Shown here: piece after piece, positions 52,783 to 59,615 of the stretch
Numbering within the stretch: position 1 is the stretch's first letter
Layout: each line of letters begins with the position of its first letter
Source: Mesorhizobium sp. M7A.F.Ca.US.008.03.1.1
Lineage (GTDB): Bacteria > Pseudomonadota > Alphaproteobacteria > Rhizobiales > Rhizobiaceae
Assembly (NCBI RefSeq): GCF_003997495.1
Contig: NZ_RZRU01000008.1
Span: forward strand, 47,905 to 111,904
Length of the DNA stretch: 64,000 nucleotides
Direction of reading: 5' to 3'
Position numbers and translations under genes: made by a program
Notes under the pieces: model-generated
The model's input: the letters and a program-made list of their open reading frames with translations, nothing else
Databases searched by the model: none
Told to the model about the DNA's origin: nothing

Positions 52783-53565
52783 CTACCAGATGCCGGTTCT
52801 GAGGCCCGTCCAGACGTAGAACCAGATCGTCGGATGATACCACAGTTTCGAAGGCAGGCCGGGATCGATCGTCGTGAGTTTTCCAGCCAGAGCATCGCTG
52901 ACCGCCTCGACGCAGATGTCGCGCGAGAACGCCGTCTGGCGTAGCGCGTGACTTGAGATGGTGTCGCCTTTTTTCGATCTGCCGCGCGCTTGCTTCAGCA
53001 CGCCACCAGTGTCGACGCCAGCGTCGACGAGGTGGACAGTCGTGCCGAAATTCTGCGCATCGCCTGATACCAGAGCCCAATAGCCGCCATTCATGCCGCG
53101 ATATTTCGGCGTGATGCCCGCATGGTAGTTGAGCACCGGGCAGGGCATTTTGCTCAACATCTCAGCCGAGATTAGTCGGCAACCGTTGAGCAGCACAACG
53201 CCTGGCCGGATCTTCTGGATCGCCTGCAGGCACTCAAGCCCATTGGCCGAGGCTACCTGGATGATCTCCTGGCCTGGTCGCGGCTCAACCTCCAGCTGCT
53301 CCTCGGCAATCAATCGCGCGCTATGGCCGGCCAGGAATCGCTTGCCCAACCTGCTCAGCACCATCGTGCCAAGCTGGCCCATGGCGGAGATCCAGCCCTG
53401 GCGGCGAGCCCGGCCGCGCAGCAATTGCTTTTTGGATTCAGGGGTTTCGAGGACGACGCTGACAGGACCAACGCGATCGGCGATTGCATTGATCATAGCC
53501 CAGACATGCTGGCCGCCTCCGGTGACGACCACGATCGGACGTGTACTGGATCTTCCTGCTGCCAT
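52783..53565 (-). CDS. Formyltransferase-domain protein
   Basis: A 260-residue protein with an N-terminal Rossmann-like half (IVVVTGGGQHVW) and a C-terminal formyl-transferase core. The catalytic triad of that family is visible as an asparagine in LNGCR (about 127), the histidine of NYHAGITPKYRG (about 148) and the aspartate in DAGVDTGG (about 185). It probably transfers a formyl group from 10-formyl-H4folate to an amine, often on a sugar or a peptide. A purine-rich site precedes the ATG at 53565. It lies upstream of the metV-metF operon with about 200 bases between, so a shared H4folate theme is possible but unproven. Confidence 0.76.
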   Translation of the reverse strand: MAAGRSSTRPIVVVTGGGQHVWAMINAIADRVGPVSVVLETPESKKQLLRGRARRQGWISAMGQLGTMVLSRLGKRFLAGHSARLIAEEQLEVEPRPGQEIIQVASANGLECLQAIQKIRPGVVLLNGCRLISAEMLSKMPCPVLNYHAGITPKYRGMNGGYWALVSGDAQNFGTTVHLVDAGVDTGGVLKQARGRSKKGDTISSHALRQTAFSRDICVEAVSDALAGKLTTIDPGLPSKLWYHPTIWFYVWTGLRTGIW

Positions 53566-53659
53566 GGATCCTGCCCCCTCCAAGCAACCCGTTCTCGACA
53601 ATGGACGGGATGCTAGGGTGTCCGGGTTAATCCTTGGTGATCATCTCATCGATACACCG

Positions 53660-54235
53660 TCAGCGCTTGAATTCGATGATATCGAGCTTCGATTCGTAGT
53701 AGGGCGCCGGGAATTCGATGCGCCATTCCTTGGCGCCATTGCGGAAGGCGTAGCCGACCTGGTCGCTTTGCGGGCCGCTGCCATAGGGCTTTGCCGGATC
53801 ATCGTTGACATAAAAGGAGCCGAGATAGATCGCGCGTTTCTCGCCATCGTCGAAGAAGCGGCCCTTGGTGCGCTGCGAGCCGCTGATCTTTTCCAGCCGC
53901 CAGCCGGAACCGTCATCGGTCACCTTGCACTTGAACCAGCCATAGATGACGAGCGGCAAAGGTCCGCCGGCCTTGATCGTGCGGCACTGCCATTTGCCGG
54001 TCAGGTCCTTGTCGGAAAAAGCCACCAGCGGCTTTGCCAGCAGGGCATCGAGTTGCTTGACCTCGGACGGGTTGCCTGCCTTCGCCTCGGCAAGGGCTGC
54101 CTTGCGGGTCTCGCCATATTTGTCGAGCCGCGTCTTGTCGGCTGGGGTGATGAGTTTCTGCACCTGCCCATCGGCGAGCGCGGGGAGAGTGCAGCAGAGC
54201 AGGCCGACAAGGGCGAGCAGCGGGCGAAGTGTCAT
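53660..54235 (-). CDS. DUF4893 secreted protein
   Basis: A 191-residue protein with a signal peptide (about 1-21, cleavage after ALA). The mature part has a helical basic segment followed by a beta-rich domain with GKWQCRTIK and WRLEKISGSQRTKG, the pattern of the DUF4893 family. GGAGG stands just before the ATG at 54235. Periplasmic location is likely; function unknown. Confidence 0.75.
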   Translation of the reverse strand: MTLRPLLALVGLLCCTLPALADGQVQKLITPADKTRLDKYGETRKAALAEAKAGNPSEVKQLDALLAKPLVAFSDKDLTGKWQCRTIKAGGPLPLVIYGWFKCKVTDDGSGWRLEKISGSQRTKGRFFDDGEKRAIYLGSFYVNDDPAKPYGSGPQSDQVGYAFRNGAKEWRIEFPAPYYESKLDIIEFKR

Positions 54236-54356
54236 CGGAGGCCTCCCGGTTGATGTCTGGGACAGCGCCGCTGCCACCTGGTGCATAACTTATCGGGTCG
54301 CTGGCGCCTGTCATCCGTGCTTAACAGCGTCACGTTCAAAAATCATGGTGTGACGA

Positions 54357-55286
54357 ATGCGAATCTTGCTCACGGGATCGTCGGGTTGGCTGGGCGGCGC
54401 GCTGGCGCCGCGTCTGCGCGCGCTTGGGCACGACGTCATCGGGCTCGATCCCATGCCATCGGTGGAGACCCACATCGTCGGCTCGATCGCCGACCGTGAC
54501 CTTGTCTTGCACACGGTCCGCGGCAACCGGATCGAGGCGATCATCCATAGCGGCGCGCTGCACAAGCCCAACATCGAAAACCGCGCCAACAGCGATTTCG
54601 TCGCCACCAATGTGCAAGGCACGCTGAACCTGCTCGACGCGGCGGTGGCGGCCGGCGTGCAGCGCTTCGTCTTCACGTCGACGACCTCGCTGATGATTTC
54701 GCAAGCGATACGCGACGGGTTCAGCGGCGGTGCTCGGAAAGCTGCCTGGCTGACGGAGGCGATGTCGCCCGAGCCGCGCAACATCTACGGCGTCACCAAG
54801 CTTTCGGCCGAGCATCTCTGCCGTCTCTATCATATCCAGCATGGGCTGCCGGTGGTGGTGCTGCGAACGGCCCGCTTCTTCCCCGAAGCCGACGACATGG
54901 CGCATGCGATCGAACAATCGGACGCCAACACCAAGGCCAACGAGCTGTTGTTTCGCCGGTTGACAGTGGAAGACGCGGCCGATGCCCACATCCTTGCTCT
55001 CGAAAAGGCGCCGCAGCTGGGCTTTGACATTTTCATCGTCTCGGCACTGACGCCGTTCCACCCGGATGATTGCGCGGCCTTGATCGCCGATGCTCCGTCG
55101 GTCGTCGCGCGCTATTTTCCGGATTTTCCAGCACTTTACGCGCGAAGGGGCTGGACGATGTTTTCCTCCATCGACCGCGTCTATGACGCGTCGCGGGCGA
55201 GGGACAGGCTGGGTTTCGTCTGCAAGACGGGCTTTGCCGATGTGCTTGCGGCGCTGCGGGCGGAAGAGGGGCTGCCTAGCTCGTGA
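54357..55286 (+). CDS. NAD-dependent epimerase/dehydratase (extended SDR)
   Basis: A 309-residue extended SDR. The nucleotide-binding GSSGWLG lies near residues 7-13 and the catalytic Tyr-x3-Lys in YGVTKLSAE near 143-147. TSTTSLM gives the family's active-site serine/threonine. Substrate unknown; sugar nucleotides are typical. Its last 11 bases overlap the end of the convergent DUF1638 gene, so the two mRNAs are antisense at their 3' ends. Confidence 0.84.
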   Translation: MRILLTGSSGWLGGALAPRLRALGHDVIGLDPMPSVETHIVGSIADRDLVLHTVRGNRIEAIIHSGALHKPNIENRANSDFVATNVQGTLNLLDAAVAAGVQRFVFTSTTSLMISQAIRDGFSGGARKAAWLTEAMSPEPRNIYGVTKLSAEHLCRLYHIQHGLPVVVLRTARFFPEADDMAHAIEQSDANTKANELLFRRLTVEDAADAHILALEKAPQLGFDIFIVSALTPFHPDDCAALIADAPSVVARYFPDFPALYARRGWTMFSSIDRVYDASRARDRLGFVCKTGFADVLAALRAEEGLPSS

Positions 55287-55908
55287 CGGCAGCCGCCTGC
55301 GCCATTCCGGCCGTCAGGTCGCCATAGCCGGTGGCGCGGCGTTCGTAGACGAGACCGAGCATTTGGGCGGCCTTTTCGGCGACCTTGTCGAGCTCCGGAT
55401 CATTGGTCTGGGCCAGATAGATCAGCTTCTCATAGTTGCCGAAATAGTCCTTGATCAGCTCCGGGTGCTTGTCGAGGCCGAGCGGCTTCATGAAGAAAGC
55501 GTCGAACTGCCGGCAGAGGAAATCCGTCATGTAGAACGACATCATGTCGTCGTCGGCGATTTTCGCGTAGGCATCCATGCCCTGGTAGAAGGCAAAGCAG
55601 TGCGGGCCGGCCATGCGCTCGACGCCATGCTTCTCGCAGATGCGGTCGAGCAGGCCGCCGGTGCCGCAATCGGCATAGCCGACGAAGATGTTGGTGTAGC
55701 CTTCAGCCTTGGCCTTTTCGATTGCCTTGTCCATGGCCGGAGCGATGCGGTCCGGATAGAAATGGAATTCCGCCGGCAGGCAGGTCAGGTCGAGGTGATC
55801 CAGTCCGAGCTGTTCCTTGACGGCCAGAACTTCGCGCGCAATCATCCCGCAGGCGATAACGAGCAGCCTGTCGTCTTGATTCGGTTTCGTTTTTTGCGTC
55901 TTGGCCAT
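55276..55908 (-). CDS. DUF1638 protein, associated with corrinoid methyltransferases
   Basis: A 210-residue cytoplasmic protein of the DUF1638 family. It has LVIACGMIAREVLAVKEQ near the start and a VGYADCGTGGLLD segment near residue 78, with conserved-looking Cys, Asp and His residues that could bind a metal (CGM, DCGTGG, GPHCFAF). The family is frequently found beside methyltransferase/corrinoid gene pairs in methanogens and acetogens. Its biochemical role is not settled to my knowledge. It points the same way as the corrinoid gene but is separated from it by the entericidin gene on the other strand, so it needs its own promoter. Confidence 0.84.
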   Translation of the reverse strand: MAKTQKTKPNQDDRLLVIACGMIAREVLAVKEQLGLDHLDLTCLPAEFHFYPDRIAPAMDKAIEKAKAEGYTNIFVGYADCGTGGLLDRICEKHGVERMAGPHCFAFYQGMDAYAKIADDDMMSFYMTDFLCRQFDAFFMKPLGLDKHPELIKDYFGNYEKLIYLAQTNDPELDKVAEKAAQMLGLVYERRATGYGDLTAGMAQAAAVTS

Positions 55909-55972
55909 GGAACCCGTCGAGCCGGCCTTCGTTGCTGTGGCGCTAATTTATCTATTGAGGGAGACACCGTCC

Positions 55973-56113
55973 ATGAAACTGCTACGCATCACGCCGATTG
56001 CCATCCTTGCCTGCGCCTTGGCCCTTGCGGCTTGCGCGAACACCGTCCGTGGCGTCGGCAGGGACGTCAAATCGACTGCCAAGGCGGTCGAAGACACCGT
56101 CACCAAGCCCTGA
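55973..56113 (+). CDS. Entericidin A/B-family small lipoprotein
   Basis: A 46-residue lipoprotein precursor. The lipobox is LAACANT, giving a lipidated cysteine at about residue 22, after a hydrophobic signal. The mature peptide of about 25 residues matches the entericidin pattern (VRGVGRDVKSTAKAVED). GAGGGAG precedes the ATG. Entericidins are envelope peptides related to stress; this one is probably unrelated to the surrounding methyltransferase genes. A strong terminator follows. Confidence 0.84.
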   Translation: MKLLRITPIAILACALALAACANTVRGVGRDVKSTAKAVEDTVTKP

Positions 56114-56146
56114 TCCGCGCGGCCTTCTCCATCATCTGGGAACAAA

Positions 56147-56174
56147 AAAGCCGCGCTGCAAGGCGCGGCTTTCT
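56147..56174. terminator. Bidirectional terminator between entericidin and corrinoid protein genes
   Basis: AAAGCCGCGC-tgcaag-GCGCGGCTTT forms a 10-bp stem with a six-base loop and A-runs to the left and T-runs to the right. It can end transcription of the entericidin gene on the plus strand and of the convergent corrinoid gene, 25 bases away, on the minus strand. Confidence 0.87.
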
Positions 56175-56198
56175 CATTGTCCGTGCCGAATGGGCCAA

Positions 56199-56897
56199 TC
56201 AGGCCGAAGCGCGCACATTGTGCTTGCGCTTCATGTAGTCCTTGGCGGTCTCGACCGCCACCGCCGCGTCACGGCAATAAGCGTCGGCGCCGACGGCCTT
56301 GCCGAATTCCTCGTTCAGCGGCGCGCCGCCGACCAGCACGACATAGTCGTCGCGGATGCCCTTTTCCTTCATCGTGTCGATGACGACCTTCATGTAAGGC
56401 ATGGTCGTGGTCAGCAGTGCCGACATGCCGATGATGTCGGGCTGATGCTGCTCGATCGCATCGAGATATTTCTCGACCGCATTGTTGATGCCGAGATCGA
56501 TGACGTCGAAGCCGGCACCCTCCATCATCATGCCGACGAGGTTCTTGCCGATGTCGTGGATGTCGCCCTTGACGGTGCCGATGACCATCTTGCCCTGCTT
56601 GGGCGCGCCGGTGGCGGCGAGCAGCGGGCGCAGGATGAACATGCCGGCCTTCATCGCGTTGGCCGAAAGCAGCACTTCGGGAACGAACAGGATGCCGTCG
56701 CGAAAATCCTCGCCGACGATGCGCATGCCTTCGACCAGCGCTTCCGTCAGCACTTTATAGGGCACCCAGCCGCGCTCGAGCAGGATGTTGGTGCCTTCCT
56801 CTATCTCTTCCTTCAGCCCGTCATAGAGATCGTCGTGCATCTGCTGCACCAACTCGTCGTCGGAAAGTTCGGAAAGGATGATCTCGTCGTCGGACAT
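56199..56897 (-). CDS. Corrinoid protein (B12-binding methyl carrier, MttC/MtgC-like)
   Basis: A 232-residue two-domain methyl carrier. Residues 1-98 form the B12-binding_2 cap helical domain (VPEVLLSANAMKAGM). The Rossmann-like cobalamin domain starts at about 103 with the DxHxxG motif in GDIHDIGKN, giving the lower-axial histidine at 114; SALLTTTMPYM and LVGGAPLNEEF follow. It would accept the methyl from MttB and give it to the H4folate methyltransferase. The ATG at 56897 is chosen; an ATG 20 codons upstream gives an unconserved extension. It is divergent from mttB with about 270 bases of shared control region. Confidence 0.92.
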   Translation of the reverse strand: MSDDEIILSELSDDELVQQMHDDLYDGLKEEIEEGTNILLERGWVPYKVLTEALVEGMRIVGEDFRDGILFVPEVLLSANAMKAGMFILRPLLAATGAPKQGKMVIGTVKGDIHDIGKNLVGMMMEGAGFDVIDLGINNAVEKYLDAIEQHQPDIIGMSALLTTTMPYMKVVIDTMKEKGIRDDYVVLVGGAPLNEEFGKAVGADAYCRDAAVAVETAKDYMKRKHNVRASA

Positions 56898-56992
56898 TTG
56901 TATCGAGCTCCTGCCGGCATCGCGACCATGTCGCAAGGCACACATCTTCGCGTTCATTACCTAACCCGCTGAGGGCATGTAGCCATAGCTGA

Positions 56993-57056
56993 TTTGCGAC
57001 TTCCCGCAAAAGGAAAGCGACCGTAACTCTCTTGGAATTCTTGTCGATTTTGCGAC
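56993..57056. promoter_or_regulatory. Cluster of GCGAC motifs between the corrinoid gene and mttB
   Basis: TTTGCGAC (56993-57000), AAAGCGACC (57014-57022), and TTGTCG with TTTTGCGACA (57041-57056) lie in the 273-base divergent region. The last two contain a TGTCG-N6-CGACA inverted pair. The same TTTGCGACA occurs near the GlxA-type regulator gene and before the oxidoreductase at 38723. The sites lie about 115-180 bases before the mttB start, a normal distance for an activator. Confidence 0.5.
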
Positions 57057-57170
57057 AGGCGTTGGCGCTGGCGGGCCGTTTCGAATAGGGTGCATGGCTA
57101 CGATCTGGCAAGAAGCGGCGAGGCAGCCGCTATGGATTCCAGATAAGAACAGATTCAGGGAAGAACCACC

Positions 57171-58745
57171 ATGAGCGAACACGCGGCAGTCGATCAGGAA
57201 GCGTCCAATGCGCGACGTGGGCGCGGCGCCAGCGGCGGTGCTGCTGCGCGGCGGGCAGCACGTTCCGGCGGCGGTCCGGGCACGCAGCTCACCTACATCA
57301 AACGCAAGATCAACGTTTACGAGGTGCTGGACGAGGAAGGCCTGGCGCTGATCGAGAAGAACACCGACACGGTGCTCGAAGAGATCGGCATCATCTTCCG
57401 CGACGATGCGGAAGCGTTGCAACTGTGGAAAGAGGCCGGCGCCGACGTCAAGGGCGAGCGCGTGCACTTTCCGAAGGGTCTGTGCCGTTCGCTGCTGAAG
57501 ACTGCGCCGTCCGTCTACACCCAGCACGCCCGCAATTCCGAGCGCTCGGTGCAGATCGGCGGCAATGCCACCGTTTTCGCGCCGGTCTACGGTCCGCCCT
57601 TCGTGCGTGACCTCGATGGCGTCAGGCGTTACGCGACGATCGAGGATTTCCAGAATTTCGTAAAACTCGCCTATATGGCGCCGTCGATCCACCATTCGGG
57701 CGGCACGGTGTGCGAGCCGGTCGACGTGCCGGTCAACAAGCGCCACCTCGACATGATCTACAGCCACATCAAATATTCCGACAAGCCGTTCATGGGCTCG
57801 GTGACCGCACCGGAACGCGCCGAAGACACCGTAGCCATGGCCAAGATCGTGTTCGGCGACGATTTCGTCGAGAACAACACGGTGCTGACCAGCCTGATCA
57901 ACGCCAACTCGCCGATGGTGTTCGACGAGACCATGCTCGGCGCGCTGAAAGTCTATGCGCGCCACAACCAGGCCTGCATCGTCACGCCGTTCATCCTTGC
58001 CGGCGCAATGAGCCCGGTGACGGTTGCCGGCACGCTGACGCAGGTTCTGGCCGAAGTGCTGGCCGGCGCGTCGTTCACGCAACTGATCCGGCCGGGCGCG
58101 CCGGTGCTGTTCGGCACCTTCGCCTCGTCGATCTCGATGCAGTCGGGCGCGCCGACCTTCGGCACGCCGGAGCCGTCACTGGTTTCCTATGGCGCCGCAC
58201 AGCTGGCCCGCCGTCTTGGCCTGCCGTTCCGCACCGGCGGTTCGCTCTGCGCGTCGAAGGTTCCGGATGCTCAAGCGGCTTATGAGAGCGCCAACACGCT
58301 GAACTCGACCATCCTGGCCGGCACCAATTTCGTGCTGCACTCGGCCGGCTGGCTCGAGGGCGGGCTGGCCTCCTGCTATGAAAAATTCATGATGGACATC
58401 GACCAGCTCGGCATGACGCAGAAATTCTCCGAGGGCGTCGATCTGTCGGAAAACGGCCAGGCGATGGACGCCATCCGCCAGGTCGGACCGGGCAGCCACT
58501 ATCTCGGCTGCGACCACACCCAGGCGAATTTCCAGACAGCGTTCTACCGCTCCAACATCGCCGACAACAATTCCTATGAGCAGTGGCTGGCTGAGGGCGA
58601 GAAGACAGCGCCGCAGCGCGCCAACGAACTTGCCCGTCGCTGGCTGGAGGCTTACGAGGCGCCGTATCTTGATCCGAGCATCGACGAAGCCCTGAAGGAC
58701 TTCATCGCCAAGAAGAAGGGGTCGATGCCCGACGCCTTCACTTGA
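57171..58745 (+). CDS. MttB-superfamily methylamine:corrinoid methyltransferase without pyrrolysine
   Basis: A 524-residue TIM-barrel methyltransferase of the trimethylamine methyltransferase family. The frame has no internal amber codon, so unlike archaeal MttB it needs no pyrrolysine; characterised members of this class (for example MtgB) use glycine betaine. Family segments include EVLDEEGLALIEKNTDTVL near 50, PFILAGAMSPVTVAGTL, and FGTPEPSLVSYGAAQLAR. The first 38 residues are an extra Arg/Gly/Ala-rich tail. The protein would pass one methyl from a quaternary amine to the corrinoid protein encoded divergently. The substrate is not readable from sequence: glycine betaine, proline betaine, carnitine and choline are candidates. 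Confidence 0.93.
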   Translation: MSEHAAVDQEASNARRGRGASGGAAARRAARSGGGPGTQLTYIKRKINVYEVLDEEGLALIEKNTDTVLEEIGIIFRDDAEALQLWKEAGADVKGERVHFPKGLCRSLLKTAPSVYTQHARNSERSVQIGGNATVFAPVYGPPFVRDLDGVRRYATIEDFQNFVKLAYMAPSIHHSGGTVCEPVDVPVNKRHLDMIYSHIKYSDKPFMGSVTAPERAEDTVAMAKIVFGDDFVENNTVLTSLINANSPMVFDETMLGALKVYARHNQACIVTPFILAGAMSPVTVAGTLTQVLAEVLAGASFTQLIRPGAPVLFGTFASSISMQSGAPTFGTPEPSLVSYGAAQLARRLGLPFRTGGSLCASKVPDAQAAYESANTLNSTILAGTNFVLHSAGWLEGGLASCYEKFMMDIDQLGMTQKFSEGVDLSENGQAMDAIRQVGPGSHYLGCDHTQANFQTAFYRSNIADNNSYEQWLAEGEKTAPQRANELARRWLEAYEAPYLDPSIDEALKDFIAKKKGSMPDAFT

Positions 58746-58838
58746 AAGGAGCCCGAATCAGGCGGGGCTAAAGTCGCCAACATCATCCACAAGGAAGTCT
58801 GGCGGAGCGCGTTCTCCGATCCGGTCAAGAAGGAATGA
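58746..58838 (+). other. Open in-frame stretch between the mttB stop and the Fe-S protein gene
   Basis: After the mttB stop (TGA at 58743-58745) the same frame continues for 30 codons to a TGA at 58836-58838 that overlaps the next start codon as ATGA. The translated stretch reads AKVANIIHKEVWRS in its middle and has no start codon of its own. It may be a remnant of a longer mttB, a readthrough extension, or chance. AAGGAG stands right after the first stop. Confidence 0.35.
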
Positions 58839-59545
58839 TTGCGCCTGCCGGCAGCGTTGACCGCATTGCTGCGGCGCTTCACGCCAACGGCCTTGTTCTT
58901 CGTGGCGGGTTCAATTTTGCTCCAGTCGATGCGCCGCCAACGGGATCATCGGGTGCGCCGGCAGCGGCCCTCCTGCTGGTAGGGCAGGCGGGCGCGGCAC
59001 CCTGGCCGCATTTCCTGCGTTGGCGGGAGCAACAGCCACAGGCAATCACCAATCCACTCGACACATGGTCGCACGAAGTGATCGGCGCCGTGGCGGAGAC
59101 ATTCGGGGCGAGGGCCGTTTCGCCTTCCGACAAGCCTTATCTGCCGTTCCAGCAATGGGCGATGCGGGCGGAGGGGCTGAAGCCGTCGCCGCTCGGCATC
59201 CTCATGCATCCGCACTACGGGCTATGGCATGCCTATCGCGGTGCGCTGCTGTTCGACGACGAGCTTCCGGTTCAAGCCGCTGAGTCGGGGCCTCATCTTT
59301 GCGACAGCTGCGTCGAGAAACCTTGCCTGAAATCCTGCCCGGTCGAGGCCTATTCCGCGCAAGGATTCGCTTATCAATCCTGCCTGGCGCATGTGCGGGG
59401 AGCGAATGGCGAACCCTGCCGCAGCGGCGGTTGCCTTGATCGCAATGCCTGTCCCTATGGGACGGCCTATCGCTATCCGCCGGAGGTCCAAGGGTTTCAC
59501 ATGGCAAGCTTTGCGGCGGTGGACCTAATCGAAACGCAGCCCTGA
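58835..59545 (+). CDS. Eight-cysteine Fe-S protein next to mttB
   Basis: A 236-residue protein. The C-terminal part holds eight cysteines at about 156, 159, 164, 168, 183, 195, 200 and 206, starting CDSCVEKPCLKSCPVEAY, a pattern that can bind two [4Fe-4S] clusters. The N-terminal 150 residues are a soluble domain reminiscent of QueG and reductive-dehalogenase-type proteins, which act with cobalamin. Position after mttB suggests an electron donor for corrinoid reactivation or an accessory oxidoreductase; both are inference. AAGAAGGA touches the ATG, an unusually close ribosome-binding site, which fits translational coupling. Confidence 0.75.
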   Translation: MIAPAGSVDRIAAALHANGLVLRGGFNFAPVDAPPTGSSGAPAAALLLVGQAGAAPWPHFLRWREQQPQAITNPLDTWSHEVIGAVAETFGARAVSPSDKPYLPFQQWAMRAEGLKPSPLGILMHPHYGLWHAYRGALLFDDELPVQAAESGPHLCDSCVEKPCLKSCPVEAYSAQGFAYQSCLAHVRGANGEPCRSGGCLDRNACPYGTAYRYPPEVQGFHMASFAAVDLIETQP

Positions 59546-59580
59546 TCCGGGCAGTAGCTTGACGGCTGACGGCAGCAAGC

Positions 59581-59615
59581 CTATTCATCAAGTCATCTGA
59601 TGACTTGATGAATAG
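59581..59615. promoter_or_regulatory. 35-bp perfect palindrome at the GntR start
   Basis: CTATTCATCAAGTCATC, a central T, and its exact reverse complement occupy 59581-59615. The inner TCATCTGATGA resembles FadR-subfamily GntR operators. It covers the TTG and first ATG of the regulator gene, so the regulator probably represses itself. Confidence 0.8.

Noticed and set aside
57171..58745. Pyrrolysine-dependent MttB
   Set aside because: The frame is continuous without an internal TAG, and no pylTSBCD genes are in the window.
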